Below are positions 53,737 through 63,269 of a stretch of DNA of 64,000 nucleotides, piece after piece. Source of the DNA: Caballeronia novacaledonica (GTDB lineage Bacteria > Pseudomonadota > Gammaproteobacteria > Burkholderiales > Burkholderiaceae). Below the pieces are notes generated by a model, which saw nothing but the letters and a program-made list of their open reading frames with translations, was not told the origin of the DNA and searched no databases. The position numbers and the translations under genes are program-made. The stretch is taken from assembly GCF_900258035.1 (NCBI RefSeq), contig NZ_OGTP01000002.1:186001-250000 (forward strand). Reading direction: 5' to 3'. Every line of letters begins with the position of its first letter. Within the stretch, counting starts at the first letter, position 1.

Positions 53737-56127
53737 ATGAGCGTTGCCGAATACTTCTCTTCGATGGAATACGGACCCGCACCGGAAGACGATCGCGCCG
53801 CGCGCGCATGGCTCGATCAGCATGCCGGGCGCTTCGGTCACTTCATCAACGGCGCCTGGCGCGACAGCGACGAAGCCGACCGGTTCGATTCGCGCGAACC
53901 GGCCACGGGCCGCACGCTCGCATCGATCGCGCAAGGCACGGAGTCCGATGTCGATGCCGCCGTGCAAGCCGCGCATGCCGCCCTCGAAGGCTGGCAGGCG
54001 ATCGGCGGCGCGGGCCGCGCGCGGCATCTGTATGCGCTTTCGCGCATGGTGCAGCGGCATAGCCGTCTCTTCGCCGTGCTCGAATCGCTCGACAACGGCA
54101 AGCCGATTCGCGAGTCGCGCGATATCGATATCCCCCTTGTGGCAAGGCACTTTCTGCATCACGCGGGATGGGCGCAGTTGCAGGACAAGGAGTTCGCCGA
54201 CTGGGCGCCGCTCGGCGTGATCGGGCAGATCGTGCCGTGGAATTTTCCGCTGCTGATGCTCGCGTGGAAGATCGCGCCGGCGCTCGCGCTCGGCAACACG
54301 GTCGTGCTGAAGCCTGCCGAATTCACGTCGCTGACCGCGCTGTTGTTCGCTGAACTGGCGCATCGCGCGGGCTTGCCCAAGGGCGTGCTCAACGTCGTCA
54401 CCGGCGACGGACGCACGGGCGCGGCGCTCGTCGAGCATCGGCGCGTCGCGAAGATCGCGTTCACCGGATCGACCGAAGTGGGCCGCCAGATTCGCGCGAC
54501 GACAGCGGGCTCCGGCAAATCGCTGACGCTCGAACTCGGCGGCAAGTCGCCCTTCATCGTGTTCGACGACGCCGATCTCGACAGCGCCGTCGAAGGCGTT
54601 GTCGATGCGATCTGGTTCAATCAGGGACAAGTGTGCTGCGCGGGCTCGCGTCTGCTCGTGCAGGAAGGCATCGAAGCGCGTTTCGTCGAGAAGCTCAAGC
54701 GCCGCATGGACACGCTGCGCGTCGGGACGTCGCTCGACAAGGGCATCGACATGAGCGCGGTGGTCGACGACATACAGCTCGAACGCATTCGCGCGCTCGT
54801 CGACAAGGGCGAGAGCGAAGGCTGCGAAATCTATCAATCGCCGCGTGCGACGTTGCCCGAGCACGGCGCGTTCTTTCCGCCGACGCTCGTCACCAACGTC
54901 GCGCCCGCGTCGACGCTCGCGCAGGAAGAAATCTTCGGGCCGGTGCTCGTGACGATGAGCTTCCGCACGCCCGAAGAAGCCGTCGCGCTCGCGAACAACA
55001 CGCGCTACGGTCTCGCCGCGAGCGTGTGGAGCGAGAACATCAGCCGCGCGCTCGATGTCGCGCCGCGCCTGCAATGCGGCGTCGTGTGGATCAACGCGAC
55101 GAATCTCTTCGATGCGGCCGTCGGCTTCGGCGGTTATCGCGAATCAGGCTTCGGTCGCGAAGGCGGACGCGAGGGCATCTACGAATATCTGAAGCCGCGC
55201 GCGTGGACCAGACTTCCGGTGCGCGGCGAAACGAAGCCGTTGCAGGCGCAACCCGATTCGCTCGTCGATGCCGGCAACGTCAGTGCGCTCGATCGCACCG
55301 CGAAGCTCTTCATCGGCGGCAAGCAGGCGCGGCCCGACAGCGGCTACTCGCGGCTCGTGCATTCGCCCGCCGGCGATATCGTGGGTGAAGTGGGCGAGGG
55401 CAGCCGCAAGGACATTCGCAATGCAGTGGCCGCCGCGCGCGGCATGACGAAGTGGTCGTCGGCGAGCGCGCACAATCGCGCGCAAGTGCTGTACTACCTC
55501 GCGGAAAATTTGAGCGCACGCGCCGATGAATTCGCGAAGCAACTCGTCGCGCGCGCGGGTTCGAGCGAACGCGATGCAAAGCGCGAAGTGGATGCGTCGA
55601 TCGCCCGCTTCTTCACGTATGCCGCGTGGGCCGACAAGTACGACGGCGCGGTGCATGCGCCGCCGCTGCACGGCGTCGCGCTCGCGATGCACGAACCGCT
55701 CGGCGTGATCGGCATCGTGTGCCCGGACGAAGCGCCGTTGCTCGGCTTCGTGTCGCTCGTCGCGCCCGCGCTTGCGCTGGGCAATCGCGTGGTCGCGGTG
55801 CCGAGCGAGACATGCCCGCTGATGGCGACGGATTTTTATCAGGTCGTCGAGACGTCGGATGTGCCGGGCGGCGCGCTGAACATCGTCACCGGCGATGCGC
55901 GCGCTCTGACGCAGACGCTCGCGCAACACGACGACGTCGATGCGCTCTGGTGCTTCCACGGTGCTTCGCTTTCGGCGCTGGCCGAGCGTGAATCGGCCGG
56001 CAACCTGAAGCGCACGTTCGTCGATCAGGGCCGCATGTTCGACTGGCACGATGCCGCGAGCGAAGGGCTGCCGTTCCTTCGCCAGGCGGTGCAGGTGAAG
56101 AACATCTGGGTGCCGTACGGAGACTGA
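53737..56127 (+). CDS. Tandem aldehyde dehydrogenase, second half degenerate
   Basis: 796 residues. The first half (1-500) is a full ALDH: P-W-N-F-P, F-T-G-S-T-E-V-G, E266 in L-E-L-G-G-K and the catalytic pair C300-C301 in G-Q-V-C-C-A-G. The second half (about 515-796) repeats the ALDH start (L-F-I-G-G-K-Q-A-R, then H-E-P-L-G-V-I-G-I-V-C-P-D-E-A-P) but stops early, lacks the cysteine motif and has weak cofactor motifs. It starts 26 bases after deoC. The likely job is oxidising the acetaldehyde DeoC makes; the second half may be structural. Confidence 0.85.
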   Translation: MSVAEYFSSMEYGPAPEDDRAARAWLDQHAGRFGHFINGAWRDSDEADRFDSREPATGRTLASIAQGTESDVDAAVQAAHAALEGWQAIGGAGRARHLYALSRMVQRHSRLFAVLESLDNGKPIRESRDIDIPLVARHFLHHAGWAQLQDKEFADWAPLGVIGQIVPWNFPLLMLAWKIAPALALGNTVVLKPAEFTSLTALLFAELAHRAGLPKGVLNVVTGDGRTGAALVEHRRVAKIAFTGSTEVGRQIRATTAGSGKSLTLELGGKSPFIVFDDADLDSAVEGVVDAIWFNQGQVCCAGSRLLVQEGIEARFVEKLKRRMDTLRVGTSLDKGIDMSAVVDDIQLERIRALVDKGESEGCEIYQSPRATLPEHGAFFPPTLVTNVAPASTLAQEEIFGPVLVTMSFRTPEEAVALANNTRYGLAASVWSENISRALDVAPRLQCGVVWINATNLFDAAVGFGGYRESGFGREGGREGIYEYLKPRAWTRLPVRGETKPLQAQPDSLVDAGNVSALDRTAKLFIGGKQARPDSGYSRLVHSPAGDIVGEVGEGSRKDIRNAVAAARGMTKWSSASAHNRAQVLYYLAENLSARADEFAKQLVARAGSSERDAKREVDASIARFFTYAAWADKYDGAVHAPPLHGVALAMHEPLGVIGIVCPDEAPLLGFVSLVAPALALGNRVVAVPSETCPLMATDFYQVVETSDVPGGALNIVTGDARALTQTLAQHDDVDALWCFHGASLSALAERESAGNLKRTFVDQGRMFDWHDAASEGLPFLRQAVQVKNIWVPYGD

Positions 56128-56188
56128 TTCCGGATTTGACAGAGCGCAGATTTCGATACGAGACGCGCTCACGCATGGAGGAGACGCT

Positions 56189-56662
56189 GTGCTGAAGAAC
56201 ATCGATCCGCTCTTGAACGCCGACGTCCTGTACGCGCTCGCCGCGATGGGTCACGGCGACGAAGTGGTGATCTGCGACGCTCATTTCCCCGCCGATTCCG
56301 TCGCCCGGCAAACCGTACTGGGCCGCGTGCTGCGCATGGACGGCGCGAGCGCGCCGCGTGCGGTGCGCGCGGTGTTGTCGGTGCTGCCGCTCGATACGTT
56401 CGTCGACGATCCGGCGGGCCGCATGGAGATAGTTGGCGATGCAACTACTTTGCCCGCCGTGCAGCGCGAAGCGCAACGCGAAGTGGACGATGCGCAAGGC
56501 GGCGAAACGCCGTTCGCGCCGATCGAGCGCTTCGCGTTCTACGCGCGCGCGAAGCAGGCCTATTGCGTGATCGCGACAGGCGAAGCGCGCGGTTATGGCT
56601 GCTTCATCTTCAAGAAGGGCGTGCAGCTCGCACCGGATGCGCCGGAAGGAGGCGCGCGATGA
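56189..56662 (+). CDS. rbsD: RbsD/FucU-family sugar mutarotase
   Basis: 157 residues from GTG, five bases after GGAGGAGA. The family start L-K-N-I-D-P-L-L-N-A-D-V-L-Y-A-L-A-A-M-G-H-G-D-E is clear, with the catalytic His in G-H-G. The family interconverts anomers of ribose or fucose. It overlaps the kinase gene by ATGA and would prepare the correct anomer of the imported sugar. Confidence 0.88.
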   Translation: MLKNIDPLLNADVLYALAAMGHGDEVVICDAHFPADSVARQTVLGRVLRMDGASAPRAVRAVLSVLPLDTFVDDPAGRMEIVGDATTLPAVQREAQREVDDAQGGETPFAPIERFAFYARAKQAYCVIATGEARGYGCFIFKKGVQLAPDAPEGGAR

Positions 56663-57591
56663 AAAGCGTCGTCATTCTCGGCATCTATGTGACGGACCTC
56701 GCGTTTCGCGCGCAACGCATGCCGCTCCCCGGCGAAACGGTCGCGGGCTCCGCGTTCAAGATGGGGCCGGGCGGCAAGGGCTCGAATCAGGCGGTGGCCG
56801 CTGCACGCGCGGGCGCGGACGTGATCTTCCGCACGCGCATCGGCGCGGATGCGTTCGGCGAGATCGCGCAGGCGACCTGGGCCGCGGAAGGCATCACGTC
56901 GCGCGCCATCGTGATGAACGATGTCGCGACAGGCGCGGCACACATCTACGTCGACGAGAACACGGGCGGCAATGCGATCATCGTCGCGGCGGGTGCGGCC
57001 GGCGCGCTCGCGCCCGAAGACGTCGATGCGATCGAGGACGACATCGCGCGCGCGGGCGTGTTCGTCACGCAACTCGAACAGCCGATTCCGGCCGCACGTC
57101 GCGGTCTCGAACTCGCGCGCAAACATGGCGTGACGACCGTCTTCAATCCGGCGCCCGCCTTGCCGCTCTCCGACGACATCTATCCGCTGTGCGACTACAT
57201 CACGCCGAACGAAACGGAAGCGACGGCGCTGACGGGCGTGCCTATCGCCAATGTCGATGATGCGCGCCGCGCCGCCGACGTGTTGCTGAAGAAGGGCGCA
57301 CGCGCGGCGATCATCACGCTCGGCGAAGCGGGCGCGCTCCTGCATACGTCGAACGAATCGACGCTCGTGCCCGCATTCGACTGCGGCCGCGTCGTTGAAA
57401 CGGCCGGCGCGGGCGATGGCTTCACCGGCGGCTTCGCGGCCGCGCTCGCACGAGGAGAAAGTCCCGTCGATGCGGTGCGTTTCGGCTGCGCGCTCGCGAG
57501 CATCTCCGTGACGCGGCCGGGCACCGCGCCTTCGATGCCGCGTCTCGCCGAAATCAACGCGCTGCTCGAACAAGGGAGCGTCACGCAATGA
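56659..57591 (+). CDS. rbsK: Ribokinase-family (PfkB) sugar kinase
   Basis: 310 residues. The N-terminal G-G-K-G-S-N-Q-A-V-A-A-A-R pair and the C-terminal G-A-G-D-G-F-T-G-G-F with catalytic Asp are standard PfkB signatures. With DeoC downstream of its product, phosphorylation of 2-deoxyribose (deoxyribokinase) is the probable role; plain ribose is the alternative. It overlaps the genes on both sides by ATGA. Confidence 0.88.
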   Translation: MKSVVILGIYVTDLAFRAQRMPLPGETVAGSAFKMGPGGKGSNQAVAAARAGADVIFRTRIGADAFGEIAQATWAAEGITSRAIVMNDVATGAAHIYVDENTGGNAIIVAAGAAGALAPEDVDAIEDDIARAGVFVTQLEQPIPAARRGLELARKHGVTTVFNPAPALPLSDDIYPLCDYITPNETEATALTGVPIANVDDARRAADVLLKKGARAAIITLGEAGALLHTSNESTLVPAFDCGRVVETAGAGDGFTGGFAAALARGESPVDAVRFGCALASISVTRPGTAPSMPRLAEINALLEQGSVTQ

Positions 57592-58631
57592 ACGCGTCGA
57601 AGTGGCTCGCCGATCGCCAGTTCAACTTTCTCGTCGGCGTGAACGTGCTCGTCGTGATCGTCGCCACGTGGATGTCGCACGGCCAGTTCCTCGATATCGA
57701 CAATCTCCAGTCGATGGGCGGCCAGTTGCCCGAGCTCGGCCTCCTCGCGCTCGGCATCATGCTGTCGATGGTGTCGGGCAATGGCGGTATCGATCTGTCG
57801 GGCGTCGGGCTTGCGAATCTCTCCGGCATGGTCGCCGCGATGCTCCTGCCGCACATGGTCTCCGCCGACGATTCGCCCGCGCTCTACACGGCGGTGTTCA
57901 TTTGCATCGTCATGGCGATGGGCGCGATCGGCGGCTTGCTGAACGGCGCCGTGATCGCGAAGCTGAAGCTCACGCCGATACTCTGCACGCTCGGCACGCA
58001 ATTGCTGTTCACCGGCATCGCGGTCGTGTTGAGCAATGGCGCATCGGTGCGGGTGGAATATGTCGATCCGTTGTCGAACATCGGCAACGGCACCTTCCTG
58101 CAAGTGCCGATTTCATTGTGGATCTTCATCGCCGCCGTGCTGCTGCTCGGCTGGGTGCTCAAGCGCACGCCGTTCGGCCTGCGTCTCTATCTGATGGGCA
58201 CGAATCCGAAAGCCGCGTTCTATGCGGGCATTCCGCGCGCACGCATGCTGATTCTCACGTACGGCATGTGCGGCGTGCTCGCGTCGCTCGCGGGCCTCAT
58301 CAGCGCGACGCATACGTCGAGCGCGAAGTGGGACTACGGCAATTCGTATCTGCTGATCGCGATCCTGATCGCGGTGATGGGCGGCGTGAATCCGGCGGGC
58401 GGCTATGGACGCATCGTCTGCGTGTTTCTCGCCGCGACCGTGCTGCAGTTTCTGTCGAGCCTGTTCAACCTGCTCGGCGTATCGCAGTTTTTCGGCGATT
58501 GCGCGTGGGGCTTTCTGCTGCTCGCATCGCTCGCCTTCGCGGGTGGCGATCGCGTGCGCGCGATCTTCGGTATCGGCGGGGCCGCGCCCAAAAGCAATGT
58601 TCCACCGCCGCCCGCATCGACGGGACGCTAG
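57588..58631 (+). CDS. Sugar ABC transporter permease (RbsC/LsrC type), component 1
   Basis: 347 residues with about eight to ten membrane helices. The BPD_transp_2 family blocks are G-I-M-L-S-M-V-S-G-N-G-G-I-D-L-S-G-V and R-L-Y-L-M-G-T-N-P-K-A-A. It overlaps the kinase gene by ATGA. The operon has two different permeases, so the channel is probably a heterodimer as in LsrCD. The imported compound is likely 2-deoxyribose or a deoxynucleoside. Confidence 0.88.
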   Translation: MNASKWLADRQFNFLVGVNVLVVIVATWMSHGQFLDIDNLQSMGGQLPELGLLALGIMLSMVSGNGGIDLSGVGLANLSGMVAAMLLPHMVSADDSPALYTAVFICIVMAMGAIGGLLNGAVIAKLKLTPILCTLGTQLLFTGIAVVLSNGASVRVEYVDPLSNIGNGTFLQVPISLWIFIAAVLLLGWVLKRTPFGLRLYLMGTNPKAAFYAGIPRARMLILTYGMCGVLASLAGLISATHTSSAKWDYGNSYLLIAILIAVMGGVNPAGGYGRIVCVFLAATVLQFLSSLFNLLGVSQFFGDCAWGFLLLASLAFAGGDRVRAIFGIGGAAPKSNVPPPPASTGR

Positions 58632-58681
58632 TGTTCGTGTGATTCGTTAAGAGACCAATCGAAACATAAAGGAGACAGACA

Positions 58682-59686
58682 ATGAAGCTCAGCAGATTCG
58701 GCACCGCGCTCACTGCGATCGCACTCGCAGCCGGCGCGATTGCGGCAGCGCAGGCCGCGACGAACGAAACCATCGTGACGGTCGTGAAGGTGACCGGCAT
58801 CAACTGGTTCAATCGCATGGACGAGGGCGTGAAGGAGTTCGGCAAGGAGAACCCGAACATCAACGCGTATCAGACCGGACCGGGCCGCGCCGATGCCGCG
58901 CAACAACTGAAGATCATCGAAGACCTGATCGCGAAGAAGGTCACGGCGATCGCGGTAGTGCCGTACGATCCGCCGACGCTCGAACCCGCGCTCAAGAAAG
59001 CGATGGACCGCGGCATCAAGGTCGTCACGCATGAAGCGGACAACGCCAAGAACACGATGGTCGATATCGAAGCCTTCGACAACACCGCATACGGCGCGGG
59101 CCTGAACGAGCGCCTCTCGAAGTGCATGGGTCAGCAGGGCAAGTGGGCAGTGCTGGTCGGCTCGCTCGGCTCGCGCTCGCAGGTTCAATGGGCCGATGGC
59201 GGCATCGGCAACGCGAAGGCCAAGTATCCGAAGATGGATCTCGTCGAGCCGAAGCTCGAGACCAATAACGACGGCGAACGCGCGTATCAGGTCGCGAAGG
59301 AAGTGCTGCGCAAGCATCCGGATCTGACGGGCTTCCAGGGCTCGTCGTCGCTGGATGTGATCGGCATCGGCCGCGCGGTCGAGGAAGCGGGCAAGGTCGG
59401 CAAGATCTGCGTGTACGGCACGGGCCTGCCGACCGAAGCGGCCAAGTTCCTCGAAAGCGGCGCGATCAACGGCATCGCGTTCTGGGATCCGAAGCTCGCC
59501 GGTCTCGCGATGAACAAGGTCGCGCAAATGCTCGTCGATGGCAAGGAAGTGCAGAACGGCGCGGACCTCGGCATCACCGGCTACAACAAGGTGACCGTGA
59601 CGAAGGGCCCGGGCAAGGGCGTGATCGTGCGCGGCACCGGATGGGTCGACGTCGACAAGACGAACTACAAGCAATACAACTTCTGA
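58682..59686 (+). CDS. Sugar-binding periplasmic protein (LsrB/RhaS-like)
   Basis: 334 residues. A signal peptide ends near A-A-Q-A-A-T (about 26). It is a type-I binding-protein fold with V-K-V-T-G-I-N-W-F-N-R-M at the start, G-P-G-R-A-D-A-A-Q-Q near residue 62, and G-I-A-F-W-D-P-K-L-A-G and N-Y-K-Q-Y-N-F at the end. It resembles the LsrB/rhamnose-binding group more than RbsB. It is preceded by AAGGAGA. Ligand should match the operon: deoxyribose or deoxynucleosides (inference). Confidence 0.88.
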   Translation: MKLSRFGTALTAIALAAGAIAAAQAATNETIVTVVKVTGINWFNRMDEGVKEFGKENPNINAYQTGPGRADAAQQLKIIEDLIAKKVTAIAVVPYDPPTLEPALKKAMDRGIKVVTHEADNAKNTMVDIEAFDNTAYGAGLNERLSKCMGQQGKWAVLVGSLGSRSQVQWADGGIGNAKAKYPKMDLVEPKLETNNDGERAYQVAKEVLRKHPDLTGFQGSSSLDVIGIGRAVEEAGKVGKICVYGTGLPTEAAKFLESGAINGIAFWDPKLAGLAMNKVAQMLVDGKEVQNGADLGITGYNKVTVTKGPGKGVIVRGTGWVDVDKTNYKQYNF

Positions 59687-59740
59687 TGTGACGCGCGCGG
59701 CGCGCGTTCTTGACGAGCGCGCCGCCTGCACTGGACCGAC

Positions 59741-61270
59741 ATGACCACTACGACACCGCTTCTCGAAGTCGTCGATATCCATAAGCGCTTCACCGGCGTC
59801 TATGCGCTGCGCGGCGTGAGCCTCGCGTTCGAGCGCGGCCAGATCTATCACTTGCTGGGCGAGAACGGCTGCGGCAAGAGCACGCTCATCAAGATCATTT
59901 CCGGCGCGCAGCCGCCCGATGAAGGCGAGCTCGTGATCGAAGGCGTGCGCCACAAAAAGCTCTCGCCGCTCGAATCGCTTTCGGCGGGCATCGAGACTGT
60001 TTATCAGGACTTGTCGTTGCTGCCGAACATGAGCGTGGCGGAGAACGTCGCGCTGACATCCGAGCTCGCGGAGCATGCGGGCAAGCTCGCGCGCACCTTC
60101 GATCGCAAAGCGCTGGCGCAGACCGCCGCGCGGGCGCTCGAAGCAGTGGGCTTGCCCGGCGACGCGGATTTTCAGAAGACGCTCATCGAGCAGTTGCCGC
60201 TCGCGACGCGTCAGCTCGTCGCGATCGCGCGCGCCATTGCGAGCGAGGCGAAGTTCGTCATCATGGACGAACCGACGACATCGCTCACGCAGAAGGAAGT
60301 CGACAACCTCATCGCCGTGCTTGCACGTCTGCGCGCGGAGGGCGTCGCCGTGCTGTTCGTGAGTCACAAGCTCGACGAATGCTATGCGATCGGCGGCGAA
60401 GTGATCGTGCTGCGCGACGGTCAGAAGATGGCGCAAGGGCCGATCGAAAACTATACGAAGGCGCAGATCAGCGAGCTCATGACGGGCAAGCATCTCTCGA
60501 CGGAACGCTACCGCGCGCAAGGGGAAGAAGGCGCGTCGCAAGTCGTGCTCGATGTGCAGGGCCTCGGCCGCAAAGGTCAGTTCGCCGATGTTTCGCTCAA
60601 GCTGCACAAGGGCGAAATTCTCGGCGTGACCGGTCTGCTCGATTCGGGACGCAACGAACTCGCGCGTGCGCTTGCGGGTGTCGCGCCCGCCGACATGGGC
60701 ACCGTGACGCTCGACGGCATGCGCGTGCGTCTTCATTCGCCCGCGGATGCGAAGGCGCAGCGCATCGGCTATGTGCCGGAAGATCGCTTAAACGAAGGGC
60801 TTTTTCTCGACAAGCCGATTCGCGACAACGTCGTGACCGCGATGATCGCGAGCCTGCGCGACCGTTTCGGCCAGATCGACCGAAAGCGCGCGCAAGCGCT
60901 TGCGGAACGCACAGTGAAGGACTTGCAGATCGCGACCCCCGATGTCGACAAGCCCGTGCAATCGCTTTCGGGCGGCAACCAGCAGCGCGTGTTGATCGGC
61001 CGCTGGCTCGCGATCGATCCGCGCGTATTGATCCTGCATGGCCCGACGGTCGGTGTCGACGTGGGATCGAAGGACATCATTTATCGCATCATGCAGCGGC
61101 TGTCGAAGGAGGGCATCGGCATCATTTTGATCAGCGATGACTTGCCCGAACTGCTGCAGAACTGCGACCGCATTCTGATGATGAAGAAGGGCCGCGTCGC
61201 GAACGAATATCGCGCGGACACGCTGAACGAGGCCGATCTTTATCACGCGCTACTTTCAGAGGCAGCATGA
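59741..61270 (+). CDS. Sugar ABC transporter ATP-binding protein (two ATPase domains)
   Basis: 509 residues, tandem ABC domains as in RbsA/LsrA. First domain: Walker A G-E-N-G-C-G-K-S-T, signature L-P-L-A-T-R-Q-L, Walker B F-V-I-M-D-E-P-T. Second domain: degenerate Walker A G-L-L-D-S-G-R-N-E and signature L-S-G-G-N-Q-Q-R, which is normal in this family. It overlaps the second permease by four bases. It powers the importer at the inner membrane. Confidence 0.92.
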   Translation: MTTTTPLLEVVDIHKRFTGVYALRGVSLAFERGQIYHLLGENGCGKSTLIKIISGAQPPDEGELVIEGVRHKKLSPLESLSAGIETVYQDLSLLPNMSVAENVALTSELAEHAGKLARTFDRKALAQTAARALEAVGLPGDADFQKTLIEQLPLATRQLVAIARAIASEAKFVIMDEPTTSLTQKEVDNLIAVLARLRAEGVAVLFVSHKLDECYAIGGEVIVLRDGQKMAQGPIENYTKAQISELMTGKHLSTERYRAQGEEGASQVVLDVQGLGRKGQFADVSLKLHKGEILGVTGLLDSGRNELARALAGVAPADMGTVTLDGMRVRLHSPADAKAQRIGYVPEDRLNEGLFLDKPIRDNVVTAMIASLRDRFGQIDRKRAQALAERTVKDLQIATPDVDKPVQSLSGGNQQRVLIGRWLAIDPRVLILHGPTVGVDVGSKDIIYRIMQRLSKEGIGIILISDDLPELLQNCDRILMMKKGRVANEYRADTLNEADLYHALLSEAA

Positions 61271-62328
61271 GCATGAGCGAATCCATCCGCCGCACGGGAA
61301 GCGAGTCGATGCCGCAACAAGCGGCCGAAATCGCGCCGCGTGTGCGCAAGGGCAACCTGTACGCGCAACTGATGCGCAATCCCGAGTGGTTCACGGTCGG
61401 GCTGATCGTGGTGACATGTCTGGTCGTGGGCAGCATCAATCCGCGCTTCTTTCAGTTCGCCACGCTGTTCGACATGCTGCATTCCGCGACGACGGTCTCG
61501 CTCTTCGCGCTCGGCACGCTCGTCGTGCTGGCGTCGGGCGGCATCGACGTGTCGTTCACGGCCATCGCCGCGCTGACGATGTACTCGATCACCAAAGCCG
61601 TATTCGCCTGGTGGCCCGAGTGCCCGTTCGCGCTGATCCTGCTTGCGGGTGCCATCGGCGGCGTGGTGCTCGGCGTGATCAACGGAATGCTCGTGCATCG
61701 GCTGAAGGCGCCTTCGCTGATCGTGACCATCGGCACGCAGTATCTGTATCGCGGCTTGCTGCTGACTTTCGTCGGCACGCAGTTCTTCATGAACATCCCG
61801 CATAGCATGGATACGTTCGGGCGCCTGCCGCTCTTTTTCTATCACACGCCGGATGGCTTGCGCGCCGTGTTGCCGGTCTCCGTGCTGGCGCTCGTGATCG
61901 CGGCGGTGGTTACGTGGTGGCTGCTCAATCGCACGATGATGGGACGCGGCGTCTTCGCGATGGGCGGCTCGCTGGCCATCGCGGAACGGCTCGGCTACAA
62001 CCTGCGCGCGATTCATCTTTTCGTGTTCGGTTACACCGGCTTGCTGGCGGGCGTCGCAGGCATTCTGCATGTGTCGACCAACCGGCTCGCGAATCCGTTC
62101 GATCTCGTCGGCACGGAACTCGACGTGATCGCCGCCGTGATTCTCGGTGGCGCGCGCATTACAGGCGGCACGGGAACGGTGATCGGCACGCTGCTGGGCG
62201 TCGTGCTCGTGACGCTCATCAACAGCGTGTTGATTCTCGTCGGCGTGCCGAGCACCTGGCAGAAGGTCATCATCGGCGCGTTCATTCTCGTCGCGGGAAC
62301 GCTGTTCGCACTCGGGCGCAGGCAGTAA
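61267..62328 (+). CDS. Sugar ABC transporter permease (LsrD type), component 2
   Basis: 353 residues, polytopic. It contains L-V-V-L-A-S-G-G-I-D-V-S-F-T-A-I-A and G-R-G-V-F-A-M-G-G-S-L-A-I-A-E-R, both family landmarks. It overlaps the ATPase gene by ATGA and is the last gene of the operon, closed by a strong terminator. It pairs with the first permease gene at 57588. Confidence 0.9.
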   Translation: MSMSESIRRTGSESMPQQAAEIAPRVRKGNLYAQLMRNPEWFTVGLIVVTCLVVGSINPRFFQFATLFDMLHSATTVSLFALGTLVVLASGGIDVSFTAIAALTMYSITKAVFAWWPECPFALILLAGAIGGVVLGVINGMLVHRLKAPSLIVTIGTQYLYRGLLLTFVGTQFFMNIPHSMDTFGRLPLFFYHTPDGLRAVLPVSVLALVIAAVVTWWLLNRTMMGRGVFAMGGSLAIAERLGYNLRAIHLFVFGYTGLLAGVAGILHVSTNRLANPFDLVGTELDVIAAVILGGARITGGTGTVIGTLLGVVLVTLINSVLILVGVPSTWQKVIIGAFILVAGTLFALGRRQ

Positions 62329-62352
62329 CGCGCTTCGAAAAAACGGAACAAA

Positions 62353-62394
62353 AAAGGCTCGTTCAAATCCTGAACGAGCCTTTCTGTTTTTTAC
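62353..62394. terminator. Bidirectional terminator between the importer operon and deoR
   Basis: AAAGGCTCGTTCA and TGAACGAGCCTTT pair perfectly over 13 bp with a 5-base loop, then CTGTTTTTT on the plus side and an A run on the other side for the minus strand. Confidence 0.88.
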
Positions 62395-62403
62395 CGGAAC
62401 GAA

Positions 62404-63126
62404 TCAGGTGCGTTTCCGAGGCGCCTGCCCTTGCTCGGTGATGACCGAATCGAACTCCGAAAGGTGCGAGAACCGCACCGCCTTCACCTTGCCGAACTTG
62501 CTCGCATCGACGACGAGATGCCGTTCCACCGCGCTCGCCATCGCGGCCTGCTTGATCGCGACCTCATGAAAATTCCAGCACGTGACGCCGCGCGCTTCAT
62601 CGACACCGCCCGCCGACATGAACGCCTGGTTGATGCCCATGCGCCGCAACGTTTCGACGCTCTCGTCGCTGGCAAATGATTCCGACGACGGCACATACAC
62701 GCCGCCGAGCAGGATCATGCGCACATTCGGCTTGCGCCGCAAAATCTCCGCGACATTGAGCGAATAGCACACGACCGTCAGATGCATCTCCGCGGGAATC
62801 TGCCGGGCCAGCGTCGTCAGGGTCGTGCCGCAATCGATGAAGATCGTCTCGTTATCGACGAGCAAGCGCGCCGCATGACTCGACGCGACCGCTTTCGCCT
62901 GCGCGAAATGATCTTTCTCTTCCTCGATGGTGTAGCCCGCGTTGGGCACATCCGCGGCGCTGACGATATAGCCGCCGAGATAAGTGAACTGGCCGGGATG
63001 CGCGGCGATATCGCGGCGCACTGTCATTTCCGATACGCCGAGCAATGCGGCCGCATCGCGCAGACGCATGACGTTCTGTTTTTCGAGCGCGCCGGAAAGG
63101 GCGCGCATGCGGTCGGTCTTGGCCAT
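62404..63126 (-). CDS. deoR: DeoR-type repressor
   Basis: 240 residues from MAKTDR; the open frame has 77 further codons upstream that look non-coding. Winged helix L-R-D-A-A-A-L-L-G-V-S-E-M-T-V-R-R-D. The sensor domain has F-I-D-C-G-T-T-L, V-V-C-Y-S-L-N, S-A-G-G-V-D-E-A-R-G-V-T-C-W-N and S-K-F-G-K-V. It follows E. coli DeoR closely, which responds to deoxyribose-5-phosphate. It faces the deoC operon across the terminator. TATAAT on the minus strand at 63205-63210 is a likely -10 box. Confidence 0.9.
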   Translation of the reverse strand: MAKTDRMRALSGALEKQNVMRLRDAAALLGVSEMTVRRDIAAHPGQFTYLGGYIVSAADVPNAGYTIEEEKDHFAQAKAVASSHAARLLVDNETIFIDCGTTLTTLARQIPAEMHLTVVCYSLNVAEILRRKPNVRMILLGGVYVPSSESFASDESVETLRRMGINQAFMSAGGVDEARGVTCWNFHEVAIKQAAMASAVERHLVVDASKFGKVKAVRFSHLSEFDSVITEQGQAPRKRT

Positions 63127-63215
63127 CGGGATGGCGCGAGGGGCGCGCTCTTGATGGCGGCGTGTCGCGCGAGGAGTGTTAGGTTTTGGTCGTTCGATGA
63201 AAGGATTATAACAAT

Positions 63216-63240
63216 GCAAGCCGCTTTTTTTGCGGCTTGC
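63216..63240 (-). terminator. Hairpin between the reductase gene and deoR
   Basis: GCAAGCCGC and GCGGCTTGC form a perfect 9-bp stem around a T7 loop, 30 bases past the reductase stop on the minus strand. The T run is in the loop rather than after it, so termination is uncertain. Confidence 0.45.
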
Positions 63241-63269
63241 GGCGGGCGGCGCGGGTAAATCCCGAGGCG

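Noticed and set aside
58628..60736. A 702-codon minus-strand open frame over the sugar importer
   Set aside because: Antisense shadow of the binding protein and ATPase; no ribosome-binding site or recognisable domain.
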